DNA of 35,236 nucleotides. It comes from Xanthomonas sp. (GTDB taxonomy: Bacteria; Pseudomonadota; Gammaproteobacteria; Xanthomonadales; Xanthomonadaceae). How positions within the stretch are numbered: position 1 is the first letter of the stretch; each line of letters starts with the position of its first letter. Position numbers and translations under genes: made by a program. Under the pieces are notes generated by a model that saw only the letters and a list, made by a program, of their open reading frames with translations, did not search any database and was not told where the DNA came from. Of this stretch, positions 10,201-17,684 are shown piece by piece. The stretch spans positions 1 through 35,236 of the forward strand of contig NZ_JAFIWC010000039.1 of the NCBI RefSeq assembly GCF_017163755.1, written 5' to 3'.

Positions 10201-13200
10201 CAGCGTGCCGCCGGCCTGCACGGTGAGGCTGCCGCCGGCGAGCAGGTCGGCGCCGCGATGGTCCAGGCCGCTGCTTGCGGTCAGGCTGGCGTCGCCGCCG
10301 ACGCGGGTGGTGCTGCCGGCCAGGTCGAGCTGCGTGGCCTGCGCGAGCAGGTTGCCGGCGGCGAGCAGCTTGCCGCTGGCGCCCAAGGTGCGGTCGGCCC
10401 GCAGGTCCAGCGTGCCGCTGTTGCCGAGGCTGCCGTCGCTGCGGACGCCGGCGGCGGCGACGCCGCCGATGGCGATGTCGCCGCCGCGCAGGCTCAGGTC
10501 GCCGCTGGACAGGGTCTGCCCGGCGTTGTCGATGCGTTGCGCCTGCAGCGCGATGCCCGCGCCATTGACCGTGCCGCGCTGCGCCAGCGTGGCATCGCTG
10601 CCGAGCGTGACCTGGCTGGCCGACAGCGTGCCGGCGACGCTCAGGTCGCCGTGCGCCTGCAGCTGCAGCGCATCCGTCGCGCTGAGCGCGCCGCTCTGCG
10701 ACAGCGCGCCGCCGGCCTGCGCGGTGAACGAGCCGGCCGCCGCCAGCGTGCCGCCGAGCGCCAGATCGCCCTGGCTGACCAGCGCGACGTCGCCGCTTTC
10801 GCTGCCGAGCTGGCCGCTGCTGGCCAGGCTCGCCGCTTCCACGCGCAGCGCATTGCCGGCGATCAGGTCGCCGCGGTTGTCCACCGCGCCGCTGGCGCTC
10901 ACGCCCAGGCCCTGCATGCCGTAGGCCTGCCCGGTCTGCTGCATCGCGCCGACGTTCAATTGCAGTTGCCTGCGCGCGCGCAGGCCACCGGCATTGTCGA
11001 GCAGGCCGGCGATGTCCAGCGCCACGTCGCGCTGCGCGGACAACACGCCGCCCGACGCATTGGCCAGGCTGTCCGCGCGCACGCTCAGGTCGTTGCCCGC
11101 CACCACCTGCGCGCCGTTGCGCAGCGCGCCGGCCGCGTCCAGGCTCACGTCGCCGCCGGCCTGCACCGCGCCGCCCAGCGCCAGTTCGCCGCCGCTGGCC
11201 AGCGCCAGCGTGGTGCCTGCGTCCAGGGTGCCCTGGCTGTCGATGCGTGCGGCCGACAGCGTCGCCGCGCCGGCGCTGTGCACGATGGCGCCAGCGCCGG
11301 TGGTCAGCGCGCCGCCGGCGCCGAGCTGCGCCTGCTGCGCCGCGTGGACCTGGCCGGCGATGCCCAGATCGCGTGCGGCATGCAGCTGCAGCGACTGCTG
11401 CGCGCGCACCACGCCATCCAGCGCCATGTCGCCGGCCGATTGCAGCAGCAGCGACTGCGCATCCAGCGTGCCGGCCTGGCGCAGATCGCCGCCGGCCTTC
11501 GCGCTCAGCGCGGTGGCCGCGACCACGGTGCCGTCGAGCAGCAGGTTGCCGCCGGTGTCGATGTCGACCTGGCCGGTTTCGCTGCCGAGCTGGCCACGGC
11601 TGGCGAAACTGTCCGCCTCCACGTGCAGCGCGCCCTTGGCGATCAGGTCGCCGCGGTTGTCCACCGCGCCGCTGGCCTTCAGATCCAGCGTATCGCCGGC
11701 ATGGGCGCGGCCGCTCTGTTGCAGGCTGCCCAGCTGCAGCGTCAGCGCCTGGCCCGACTGTAAGGTGCCGGCGTTGTCCAGCACGCCGTCGATGCGTGCG
11801 CCGAGCGCGCGTTGCGCGACGATGCTGCCGGCGGCGGCATTGCGGGCGCTCGCCGCATGCAGCGACAGGTCGCGGCCGGCGGTGATCTGCGCGGCGTTAT
11901 CCAACGCCGCCGCGGCATCCAGCGCAACATCGCGCGTGGCCTGGACGGCGCCGGCCAGGCGGATGTCGCCGGTGCTGCGCAGGGCCAGGTCGGTGCCGGC
12001 GGCAAGCGCGCCGCGGCTGTCGATCGCGGCGCCGTCCAGTGTCACCGCGGCGGCGCCTTGCAGCACCGCGTTCGCGCCGACGGCGATGCTCGCGCCACGC
12101 AGCTGCGCATCGCCGCCGGCGCGCGCCTGCCCGTCCAGCGCCAGCGCGCGCTGCGCCTGCAGGTCCAATGCGGTGGCCGCTTCGAGGGAGCCGGCCGCGC
12201 TGAGGTCGCGCCCTGCACGCAGCGCGACCGACTGCGCCTGCAGCGCGCCGCTCTGGCGCAGGTCGCCCAGCGCGCTGGCGTCGAGCGTGGTCGCGGCGGC
12301 CACGGTGCCGCCCAAATTCATGTCGCCCTGGCTGCTGAGCTCGAGCTTGCCGGTCTGACTGCCAAGCTGGCCGCTGTTGCTGAAGCTGCCGGCATGGATG
12401 CGCAGGTCGCCGGCGGCGATCAGGTCGCCACGGTTATCCAGCGCGCCGGCGCTGTTCAGGCTCAGCGCATTGCCGGCGTAGAGCCGGCCGCTGTGCTGGA
12501 AGGCGCCCACGTCCAGCGCCAGCGCCTGCTTGCCGTACAGGCTGCCGGCGTTGTCGAACAGGCCGCCGACGCCGATGTCGAGCGTGCCCAGCGCCGACAG
12601 CGTGCCGGCGGCGCGATTGGCGGCGCTGGCGGCGGTCAGGTGCAGGTCGCGTCCGGCGACCACCTGCGCGGCGTTGTCCAGCGCGCCGGCGGCGGCCAGT
12701 GCGACATCGCCGCCGGCCTGGGCCAGGCCGGCCAGTGCCAGCGCGCCGTCGCTGCGCAGGCTCAGGTCGGTACCGGCATCCACGGTGCCGCGGCTGTCGA
12801 TGCTCGCGCCTTGCAGGTTCACGGTGCTGGCGCCTTGCAGCACCGCGTCCTGGCCAAGCGCGATGTGCGCTGCCTGCAGGCGCGTGGCGCCCGTGGCGAC
12901 GGCCTTGCCGTCCAGCGCCAGCGCGCGCTGCGCCTGCAGGTCCAGGCTGGCGGCGCTTTGCAGCGTGCCGCCAACGCTCAGGTCGCGACCGGCAATCAGC
13001 GTCGCCGACTGCGCCTGCGCGCTGCCGTGCTGCTGCAGGTCGCCCAGCGCCTCGGCGCGCAACGTCCCGGCGGCGACCACGATGCCGTCCAGGCGCAGGT
13101 CGCCGCGGCTGTCGAGCGCGAGCTGGCCGCGCTGGCTGCCCAGCTGGCCGCTGCTGGCGAGGCTGCCGGCGCTGATGCGCACGTCGCCGCCGCCGATCAG

Positions 13201-15657
13201 GTCGCCGCGGTTGTCCAGCGCGCCGCTCGCGGCGACGTCCAGGCTCTGGCCGCCATAGGCCTTGCCGGCCTGGGCGAAGCTGGCCGCGCTCAGGCGCAGG
13301 GCGCCGTCGGCGTGCACGCTGCCGTCGTTGTGCAGCGTCGAGACGCTGGCGATGGCCGCATCGCCGTTGGCCGACAAGGCCGCGCCGGCCGCATTGCGCA
13401 CGCTGTCCGCGGCCACCGCCAGGTTGCCGCCGGCGATCACCTGGGCGTGGTTGTCCAGCGCCGTGGCGGCGTCCAGCGACACGTCGCCGCGCGCCTGCAA
13501 CGTGCCCGCCAGCCGTGTGGCGCCGCCGCTTTGCACCGCCAGCGCAGTGCCTGCGTCGAGCACGCCGGTGTGGTCGATGTCCGCGCCGCGCAGGCGCAGC
13601 GCGCCGCCGGCCTGGACCTGTCCGGCCTGCACCAACGCGCCCTGCGCGCGCAGCTCGGCGTCGCCGCCGGCGGCCACGGTGGCGGCGCTGCGCAGGCGTC
13701 CGTCGGCGCTCAGGCGCAGTGCGCCGTCGGTCTTCAGCACGCCGTCGAACGATGCGTCGGTGCCCGCGTGCAACTGCGCGCTCGCCGCGCTCAGCGTGCC
13801 GGACTGGCGCAGTCCGCCCGCCGCCTGCGCCGTCAGCGCGCCCTTCGCCGCCACCGCGCCGTCGAGCACGAGTTCGCCGCGGCTGCGCAAGGTGGTGTCG
13901 CCGCGTTGGCTGCCGAGTTCGCCGGAAGCGGCGATGCGCGCCGCGTCCACGCTCAGCGCATCGCCGGCGACCAGGCTGCCGCGGCTGCGCGTGTCGGCGG
14001 CGGTGGCGACGTCGGCGTTGCGCCCGGCGTAGCTGCTGCCGTCGTTGGCGAAGCTGGCCGCATCGATCCGCAGATCGCGCCCCGCATAGACGGTGCCGGC
14101 GTTGTCCAGCGCACCGCCGCTCGCCAGCGCGACGTCGCCATCGCCGGACAGCACGCCGCCGGCGACATTGCCGATCGCCGCCGCGGCGATGTCCACGCGG
14201 CCGCCGGCGCTGAGCTGGCCAGCGTTGTCGAAGCGGCCACCGGCCTGCAGCGCCGCGTCCTGCCAGGACTGCACCCGCCCGGACAGGCGCATGTCGCCCT
14301 CGCTGCGCAGGCTGAGCCCGGCGCCGGCGTCGAGCACGCCCGCCGCATCGATGCGCGCGGCCTGCAGCGCCATCGCGCCGCCGCTTTGCAACGTGCCGGC
14401 GCTCTGCAGCCAGCTGCCGCCGGCACGCACCCGCGCCGCGCCGCCGGCGTAGGCCACGCCGCTGCTGCGCAGGTCGCCGCTCGCCTCCAGGCTCAGTTCG
14501 CCGCCGCTGTACAGGGTGCCGCCGGCGCCGAGTTCGGAACCGAACAGGCTGATCGCGCCGGCGCTGCTGCGCCCGCTGTGTTCGAACGTGCCGCTGGCGC
14601 GGGCGTCGAGCGCGCCGCTGGCGATGGTGTCGCCGCCCAAGCTCAGCTGCGCGGCGTGCAGGCGCACGCCGGCCTGCTGCGAACCGAGCGTGCCCTGCTG
14701 GCTCAGTGCGCCTGCGGCGCGCAGGTCCACGTCGTCGCGGGCCACCGTGGTGCCGCTGAGGCTGAGCTGGCCGGCGCTGTCGATCTGCAGGCTGCCGCTC
14801 TGCGCGGCCAGGGTGCCGCGGCTGACCACGCCGACGCCGGCTTCGGTGGCGATCAGGCGGATGCGGTCGGCGTACATGCCGCCGAGGTAGGCCACGTCGA
14901 TGCCGATCGACGGCGCCGCGCCGTCGCTGCCGGGCAGCACGTCCAGCAGCATGCCGTCGTAGCCGATGCGCTGGGTGCCGGTGCTGGCGAGCAGGTCCTT
15001 GGCCCACACCGCGCCGTCCACGCTGAGCTGCCGCGACAGCAGGTCCAGGCGATCGACGTTGTACGCGTCCAGGCCGTTGCCGCCGATGCTCAGCGCGCCG
15101 CCGGTGACGTTGAATCCGTTCAGTGCGCCGTCGCTGCCGAGCACCGGCGTGCCGGTGGCCAGGGTCACCCGCGAGGTGTTGAGAAAGCCGCAGCCGTCGC
15201 AGGCGATGCCGTTCGGGTTGGCGATCACCAGTTGCGCCCTGGCGCCGGCGACTTCGGTATAGCCCTGCAGGCGGCTGGCGCTGGAGGTGACCTCGTTGAG
15301 GATCAGCGTGGCCGCGCCGCTGTGCTGCAGGTTGTTGTTGCCGGCGATGTAGCCGCCGAGCTCGGTCCTGGAGATCTGCGCGCTGTTGTTGAGGATCAGG
15401 CCGTTGGGGCCGACGTCGAAGCGCGAATAGCGGTTGTGCGAGACGCCGCGCGCGTTCGGGGCGACGATGTCCACCACCGGCACGCCGTTGGCCGCGACCT
15501 GCTGGCCTGGTTGCTGGCCGCCCGGATTGGCCACCGGCGCGACCTGCGCGTAGACCGGCACCGACGTCCAGGTGACCGTGCAGCACAGCAGCATCGCCAC
15601 GCCGCGCTTGAGGCGCTCGGCCATCGTGGTGCCCAGATCAGCGGAATCCTTGTCCAT
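1216..15657 (-). CDS. fhaB: Giant filamentous hemagglutinin / CdiA-type contact-dependent toxin exoprotein (TpsA)
   Basis: About 4,813 residues. The ATG at 15657 is chosen because GAGAGAGACGG lies 3-13 bases upstream; an ATG 33 bases earlier lacks this. A long basic n-region and hydrophobic stretch form a signal peptide, with likely cleavage after VYA (residue 37). The TPS secretion domain follows, with NRYSRFDVGPNGLILNNS near 75-92 and NPNGI at 147-151, so it should be exported by the neighbouring FhaC-like pore. Next come beta-helical repeats including five long units, then a CdiA-like central block near 2795-2930 (YLIETDPRF, LGDGFYEQRLV, GRRYLGNY), then more repeats of the AGxDLxL type. 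The pretoxin motif AENN is at 4490-4493, followed by a 324-residue variable C-terminus. The gene is intact over 14.4 kb. The AENN, the variable tail and the immunity-like gene behind it favour a CDI role over plain adhesion; both are possible. Confidence 0.93.
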   Translation of the reverse strand: MDKDSADLGTTMAERLKRGVAMLLCCTVTWTSVPVYAQVAPVANPGGQQPGQQVAANGVPVVDIVAPNARGVSHNRYSRFDVGPNGLILNNSAQISRTELGGYIAGNNNLQHSGAATLILNEVTSSASRLQGYTEVAGARAQLVIANPNGIACDGCGFLNTSRVTLATGTPVLGSDGALNGFNVTGGALSIGGNGLDAYNVDRLDLLSRQLSVDGAVWAKDLLASTGTQRIGYDGMLLDVLPGSDGAAPSIGIDVAYLGGMYADRIRLIATEAGVGVVSRGTLAAQSGSLQIDSAGQLSLSGTTVARDDVDLRAAGALSQQGTLGSQQAGVRLHAAQLSLGGDTIASGALDARASGTFEHSGRSSAGAISLFGSELGAGGTLYSGGELSLEASGDLRSSGVAYAGGAARVRAGGSWLQSAGTLQSGGAMALQAARIDAAGVLDAGAGLSLRSEGDMRLSGRVQSWQDAALQAGGRFDNAGQLSAGGRVDIAAAAIGNVAGGVLSGDGDVALASGGALDNAGTVYAGRDLRIDAASFANDGSSYAGRNADVATAADTRSRGSLVAGDALSVDAARIAASGELGSQRGDTTLRSRGELVLDGAVAAKGALTAQAAGGLRQSGTLSAASAQLHAGTDASFDGVLKTDGALRLSADGRLRSAATVAAGGDAELRAQGALVQAGQVQAGGALRLRGADIDHTGVLDAGTALAVQSGGATRLAGTLQARGDVSLDAATALDNHAQVIAGGNLAVAADSVRNAAGAALSANGDAAIASVSTLHNDGSVHADGALRLSAASFAQAGKAYGGQSLDVAASGALDNRGDLIGGGDVRISAGSLASSGQLGSQRGQLALDSRGDLRLDGIVVAAGTLRAEALGDLQQHGSAQAQSATLIAGRDLSVGGTLQSAASLDLQAQRALALDGKAVATGATRLQAAHIALGQDAVLQGASTVNLQGASIDSRGTVDAGTDLSLRSDGALALAGLAQAGGDVALAAAGALDNAAQVVAGRDLHLTAASAANRAAGTLSALGTLDIGVGGLFDNAGSLYGKQALALDVGAFQHSGRLYAGNALSLNSAGALDNRGDLIAAGDLRIHAGSFSNSGQLGSQTGKLELSSQGDMNLGGTVAAATTLDASALGDLRQSGALQAQSVALRAGRDLSAAGSLEAATALDLQAQRALALDGQARAGGDAQLRGASIAVGANAVLQGAAAVTLDGAAIDSRGALAAGTDLALRSTGDIRLAGAVQATRDVALDAAAALDNAAQITAGRDLSLHAASARNAAAGSIVAQRALGARIDGVLDNAGTLQSGQALTLQLGSLQQSGRAHAGDTLDLKASGAVDNRGDLIAKGALHVEADSFASRGQLGSETGQVDIDTGGNLLLDGTVVAATALSAKAGGDLRQAGTLDAQSLLLQSAGDMALDGVVRAQQSLQLHAARDLGIAGQVHAAQQAQLGAGGALTTGAGAIVHSAGAATLSAARIDSQGTLDAGTTLALASGGELALGGAVQAGGDVSLDAAGALRNGAQVVAGNDLSVRADSLANASGGVLSAQRDVALDIAGLLDNAGGLRARRQLQLNVGAMQQTGQAYGMQGLGVSASGAVDNRGDLIAGNALRVEAASLASSGQLGSESGDVALVSQGDLALGGTLAAAGSFTAQAGGALSQSGALSATDALQLQAHGDLSVAGTLSASQVTLGSDATLAQRGTVNGAGIALQAQRIDNAGQTLSSGDLSLRGGDIAIGGVAAAGVRSDGSLGNSGTLDLRADRTLGASGKLLAAGNLLAQATQLDLAGSTTRVGGDASLTASSGLDHRGADLLAGGSLTVQAGGTLDNGSLDGVGGQMQAARLDLAAATLKNNGGTLLQSGSGQTRIAITGAIDNSNGKLATNGQDLNLSAASLNNAQGRIEHAGTGIATLTSGGAVANVGGRILTQGQLQLGANAGIDNQNGAIAAAGDATLTAASLGNVGGSVSARGLSVQLTGALDNRSGLLQAAGGTLGVRADSLDNRSGTLQSVASGGSGGDLRADIARSVNNDGGLIGASNDAILGAENVSNNAGTLQAGRDLALTARGQLDNHQGGRIGATRNLNVAVTGALLNSGGQLDSGNAMTVSGGRIDNSQGSIANNGGGLTQLTTGGELRNAGGSLGGRGSVVLNAGSVVNSDGQLVAGGDLTANTNALDNQRGNLYAGGSFLMQRAGATLDNRGGKIKAEQAVRLGLQSLSNSGGQIGAGSATGGTGDVVIDTVGFDGSGNILAQNLLDLTVRGDYTHRAGGDITSNGDFRLNVGGNLVNESTLKATRGLAVTANNIGNRAGATMQAGNTQLTAAGTVDNAGDISASNNLQLTAGSVYNTGSIVGGNVLVQAGTLVNGADLGGATGNAAYGSALIGSTGSTTLLVRDQLLNRDAKIFSLGNIAIGASRDGAGTITARTGVVNNLSGSIEADGSILIAANQINNQRRVLSTATGPLTAEERAAANAAMPDELITPGTIRNTQGARAPRPYQGVSAGVWRRYDVIEQERLLAASAEGRIVAGGNIFLSGNVNNTASTIAAAGALGINQRGVGGLSDGMITNGESVVNQALALNRTVRQTDVEHIVTAITNDCMQPVGQKVICYYEEEDKELSSSISSTSYIALAANMTGGQGVAINGATIRNGAVGSDGRSISGASFNATQGSTLNRRSAQNATGAGSQAVQAQTAAAGAASRVNNRLAVANITRIDIGAGQGPLAAGGMHNAGPVQAQITQASLSGAGNGGQRQQIDPGTGQVPQVVGGVGAPLGSIALPVGGLYRLVGATGASVSALGRAANGLGGINAYRSNGPGRRYLIETDPRFVNYDNFISSDFLLDKLGVDPEWTQTRLGDGFYEQRLVLDQITELTGRRYLGNYEDGVAQYRALLEAGVAAAGSLQLSVGVGLTGAQVAALTDDIVWMVEQEYQGQKVLVPVVYLSTKTALTLRSDGALLAGGNGDVSLNATAGLTNQGTISGANVVATAGNLLNQGRIAASGTVELQAQQDLLNLGGQIAGRDVLLGAGNDLLSTTRDALAGGDIRSGISAGNNLLMSAGRDLTVTGTTVQAGNSAALQAGNNLVLQPTALRDEGGLTRGGDATSLTTGKDLSLIAGNDLQLHGVAIQAGGNAALQAGHDLSLTPVTGADGKATVRTSIDTGGSLQLAAGNDITIRQAEVKAGGDLIAAAGHDLNVESVLGDSRTVTDRTRQGKTKVTTTTTTQDLDQQALTAGGNLILSAGNDVNLVAAKLDAGKGLAVVAGNDINSTTLTTVDSSDTLETRKRFKQTTSTRDETVHGTEFTAGSDIALQAGHDVNLTAAQVYSETGGVALTAGHDVNLLATQEQHDAEQDMQKKKKGFLSSKTTTTHDEWHDSYAVGTSLSGETVQIKAGHDIAVVGSTVLADGDVRLAAGNDVTIESAQDHSSEAHSSSQKKSGLTGGLSGGVASVGYGKSRSNSQDAMESTTQYASAVGSQDGNLIVSAGNRLTIAASDVAAGENLTLAAKEIALLARQDTVDTQSSQSSKSSGFSVGVTYDPAAAYRSARDSTTDNMPDSGSTMGKISRRAEGDMAGTAAATTPVVIQAGAHRSNAAQNDSTSDARVSQLSAGGNLTLLASDGSITSQGAQLSAEGNALLLASQDIVFGVAHNTESSGNASTGKGWGFSNNTASPPFGNYNQKGDGNGQSDTITGTQLSVGGNASLTTTKGDIALTASNIAAQDDVAVRAAGDLTIQSGQDTVGNANTYNNKAIGTVIISDTERFAGYHTEDHRDDSAQVTQVASSVGSLGGNVSLTAGGAYTQSASNVVAAKDVDITAASIEVLTANDTHSASSQDDTLKFGVFARVKSPLIDLINNVDAARNSDGRLSAMQGMAAAANGYRAASAISSTAGGAGSGSLVSVEAGVGYATSTEQYKGSSQTSQGSTISGGGNVSLTTTQGDLHVVQGNLSAGNTLSLDSARDLVLETGNSSSSEQSKGSHAGVEVGVGASVGAQTGVYVYAQASVGSHKSNAESTTWQNTQLAGQNVSLTSQGDTTLRGAVAKADRIDVQTGGDLTIESLQDTANIQSKESGYGGRIQVSFGTAWDASGYASSAKASGNYAGVTEQSGLFAGEGGYHVTAGNVNLIGGAIASTNADNSELTADSLTYTDLKNQMGYSAASGSISGGFGSTGKPATDADGNPVALGAGDQARDIKSNIANGSYGQANTANFSGGMPMYESGKDASTTRATLTEGKIVIGGKSTTAAATGINTDASSANEALASLPDVRKVLAEQQAMAAAAGTAVETGKQVAGDIAANAAVKANNAREAYRKGLDEEGLAAFDALSPEKQQKQLLDNSADYKVAYDSQQQWGTGGDYSRALQAVTTALVGSVSGQGTSQVAGNALAPYAAQLVGRTFDGNHGSDPNAAMQVLSHALLGAMLAEVNGSSGTGGALAGAGGELAAQWLTNELYGNDPRAIDPVSGKFNPNLLPEEDKQTIVALSQAVGALVGGMTGGSLSEAVLGSRIAGNAAENNYLSKDDVAKLSAQLQLCSPTDNACRDAVVKEAQRLNAVNDAKLKACDTVECVNALMPEIVDGARNFGAIYNADLAKSNKDKLAFGAISDIETNALLLAANMAAGLPIYEDSNMTKDEFLENVQRFGYTPGKPGTDWQGLFGIYENVAGSTKQPHEYSTTSTACVIALLNSCGGPAQQFDALRRYAGPGTDGKALAGNGVVSYLSIGAGSLGYVTHLIDPSTSSLINITVPGAHALEPGFVVRQVIPDGKGGFSVSTIGWGTGSSPMNNSNEWAAAVVWGPNTDQIGREAAVNKWPWETAPKQPHCAMTTDSNGKRIRVCQ
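1219..2190 (-). other. Variable C-terminal toxin region of the exoprotein (after AENN)
   Basis: This is the last 324 codons of the exoprotein. The first 60 residues after AENN hold four cysteines in two pairs (C-x6-C and C-x4-C), as in helical entry domains preceding CDI toxins. The distal 200 residues include QRFGYTPGKPGTDWQGLFG, a Cys pair near TACVIALLNSC, a Gly/Ser/hydrophobic stretch (SIGAGSLGYVTHLIDP), and a final Cys pair close to the C-terminus. I recognise no nuclease, deaminase, protease or ADP-ribosyltransferase motif. The membrane nature of the next gene suggests a membrane or periplasmic target, which is inference only. GC falls from about 72% (2221-2280) to about 45% (2161-2220) exactly at the AENN codons. 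Confidence 0.65.
10600..14370 (-). repeat. Five-copy long-period tandem repeat (about 259 residues each) inside the exoprotein gene
   Basis: A landmark encoding GxLGS (ctgcc followed by agctgg or agttc on the plus strand) recurs at 10802, 11582, 12359, 13136 and 13910. The spacings are 780, 777, 777 and 774 bases, all multiples of three. A second landmark encoding NRGDLIA recurs in the same register: gatcaggtcgcc begins at 10861, 11641, 12418 and about 13195. Runs of 35 identical bases occur between the copies at 10861 and 11641. Each unit also carries a DAG-type turn, an N-rich segment (AxGxLSA) and an SGQLGS segment. The unit is far longer than the roughly 20-residue coil of an FHA beta-helix, so it represents about a dozen coils duplicated as a block. 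Confidence 0.85.
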
Positions 15658-15718
15658 TGCCGTCTCTCTCTCGTCGCAACAACAAAACACGGCCCGCCGG
15701 CTGGCGGACCGGCTCGAA

Positions 15719-17428
15719 TCAGAATTGGTAGATCAGGCGCACGCCGTAGGCCGGCTGCGCGGTATCGAAATCGCGCGGCGCGTGCAGGTCCCAGCCCGCG
15801 AAGCCGTCCCAGTTCAACCCGCCGCGCGCGCCGCGCAGGCCGACGAATGCGCCGACCAGGCTGCGTCCGCTCTGCTCGCGGGCGCTGGGACCGGCGATGC
15901 GGCCGGCGTCCACGCCCAGGTACGGCGTGATCGCCAGGCGCTGCAGCGGCAGGTTGAGCGTGTTGCGCCAGTACGCGCCGCGTTCGGCGCCGAGGCTGCG
16001 TTCGCCATCGAAGCCGCGCACGCTGTAGCGCCCGCCCAGGGTGATGAACTCCGACCCGAGCAACAGCTCCGAGGCGGTCTGCGCGCGCAGGCTGCTGTCC
16101 CAGCTGGCGGCGACGCCGCCGAGCTTGAACGGCAGCCCGGTGCCGACGTCGAGGGTGGTGACGCCGTAGCGGAAGCTGGGAAAGCCCACCGCCGGGTCGT
16201 AGCCGGTCCACTGCCCGTCGAACCACGGCGTGCCGCGCCGGTGCGCCAGGCGCACGTCCAGCTGCATCGGCCCCAGGTAGCGGCGATGGCTCAGGTAGGC
16301 TTCGGCGCTGGTGGTGTGGCGGCGCTGGATGCCGATCTCCACGCCGTCCAGGTAGCTGCGCGCCTCGCGCTTGGCCACGGTGACGCCGGCGGTGGTCTTG
16401 CTGGTGCCGTTGCGGTGGATGACCCGCTGCAGGTCCAGCGTCGCGCTGTCGGAGCGTCCGCTGGACTGGAAGCTCTGCAGGAAGCCGTCCACGCGCTGGT
16501 GGTAGCGGTAGGACGACAGCGACAGCGCGAACGTCCACCAGCCCCACGGCACGCTGTAGCTGAGGCTGTTGCCGCGCGTGCCGCGCTCGGCGCCCTGATC
16601 CACCAGGTCGTGGTTGTAGCCGATCGACAGCAGGTCGTTGATGCCCAGCGGCGCGTCCAGCGCGAAGTCGATGCCGCCCTGCGCGCGGCCGGTGGCGCGC
16701 ACGCCGGAGTCGTCGGCGTTGAGCACGGTGCGCCAGCGCCGGCCGTGCTGCAGGGTGACCACCAGGTCCGATTCGCCGGGCTGCTCGCCCGGGGCGATGT
16801 CGATCTTGGCGTCCTGCGACGGCACCCGCTTGAACTGTTCGACGCCCTGCTCGATGGCGCGCAGGTCGACCAGGTCGCCCGGGCGCAGCGGCAGCGCGCC
16901 GCGCCAGTGGCCGCGCCCGTCGGCGGACTGCACCCGCACCTGGCGCAGGCGTCCCGGCATCAGCTCCAGGCGCAGCACGCCGCTGGACAGGTCCTGCTCG
17001 GGCACGCCGATGCGGGTGGTGACCAGCCCCTGCGCGACCAGCTGGTCGAGCGCGCGGCGGCGGATCAGGTCGATGCCTTCGCGGCCGATGCAGCGGCCCT
17101 GGTACTGGCGCAGGTACAGCCACAGCCACGCGAAACGCGCGCCGTCGGCGCCGGCGCCGCCGAGCTGGACGCGCTGGATCGGGAAGCACAGGTCTTCGGC
17201 GGGCAGCGCGACGCTGCGCATGTCCGACGCGGGCACGGCCTCGCGCGGGCCGGCGAACGGCGCCTGCCGGTCCTGCTCCTGCTGGCGCTGCACCTGTTCG
17301 GCCTGGCGCAGCTGTTCCTGCCGGTCCAGCGTGGTCGGCAATTCCTGCGCGGCGAGCGGCACGCTAGCGCAGGCCAGCAGGCAAGCTGCCGACACCGCCA
17401 GAGAAGGTCCTTTCCTCCACAGTTGCAC
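15719..17428 (-). CDS. fhaC: Two-partner secretion outer-membrane transporter (ShlB/FhaC/CdiB family)
   Basis: A 569-residue TpsB protein that exports the downstream exoprotein across the outer membrane. It starts at GTG (17428), with AGGGG six bases upstream. A signal peptide ends near VPLAAQ. A Gln/Arg-rich linker (RQEQLRQAEQVQRQQEQDRQ) resembles the plug-helix/linker region. A first POTRA domain follows, with the family pattern CFPIQRVQL and then GRCIG; a second POTRA-like region (LRPGDLVDLRAIEQGVEQFKR) comes next. The remaining 300 or so residues are a 16-strand-type barrel with the conserved VRGFDGE motif in loop L6 and a terminal aromatic (LIYQF). The exoprotein ATG lies 61 bases after its stop, so the two form an operon. 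Length and motif order are normal and nothing appears damaged. Confidence 0.95.
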   Translation of the reverse strand: MQLWRKGPSLAVSAACLLACASVPLAAQELPTTLDRQEQLRQAEQVQRQQEQDRQAPFAGPREAVPASDMRSVALPAEDLCFPIQRVQLGGAGADGARFAWLWLYLRQYQGRCIGREGIDLIRRRALDQLVAQGLVTTRIGVPEQDLSSGVLRLELMPGRLRQVRVQSADGRGHWRGALPLRPGDLVDLRAIEQGVEQFKRVPSQDAKIDIAPGEQPGESDLVVTLQHGRRWRTVLNADDSGVRATGRAQGGIDFALDAPLGINDLLSIGYNHDLVDQGAERGTRGNSLSYSVPWGWWTFALSLSSYRYHQRVDGFLQSFQSSGRSDSATLDLQRVIHRNGTSKTTAGVTVAKREARSYLDGVEIGIQRRHTTSAEAYLSHRRYLGPMQLDVRLAHRRGTPWFDGQWTGYDPAVGFPSFRYGVTTLDVGTGLPFKLGGVAASWDSSLRAQTASELLLGSEFITLGGRYSVRGFDGERSLGAERGAYWRNTLNLPLQRLAITPYLGVDAGRIAGPSAREQSGRSLVGAFVGLRGARGGLNWDGFAGWDLHAPRDFDTAQPAYGVRLIYQF

Positions 17429-17684
17429 GTGTTTCCCCTGTTACGCATCCGGCGTGTTCCCCATGCGAGCGCAGGGGGATGGATCGCATCCTTGATGGGC
17501 GCTGCGCATCCGCGCAGGCAATGCGAACTGTGGTGCATTCCCCAGGACGCGCCAATCCGGCGTTTCCCCACGCGCTGTCGGGAAATTCCCTAGGGCCGCG
17601 GCGCTGCGGCCGTGGGCCGGTCCGTCGGCCACCGTCGCAACCCGGTAAAATCCCGCGATTCCCCCGCCAAGGTTCCCGCGCACG
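17429..17684. promoter_or_regulatory. Divergent intergenic region between fhaC and the acid phosphatase gene
   Basis: These 256 bases separate two divergent genes and must carry both promoters. On the plus strand TAAAAT at 17646-17651, 34 bases before the phosphatase ATG, is a reasonable -10, but no convincing -35 precedes it. On the minus strand the fhaC ribosome-binding site AGGGG is clear; no confident promoter hexamers were found. No coding frame here looks real. Confidence 0.4.

Noticed and set aside
10600-14370. Regular repeats considered as a CRISPR array or satellite DNA
   Set aside because: The period is about 777 bases, in frame, and codes for beta-helix protein; no short repeat/spacer structure exists.
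4228-15930. Very long open frames on the plus strand opposite the exoprotein (4228-6948, 9469-11763, 11812-15930)
   Set aside because: They are low-complexity Ala/Gly/Arg/Gln-rich translations with no domains, produced because GC-rich repetitive codons on the minus strand leave few stops antisense. The minus-strand product has a clear TPS domain and repeats.
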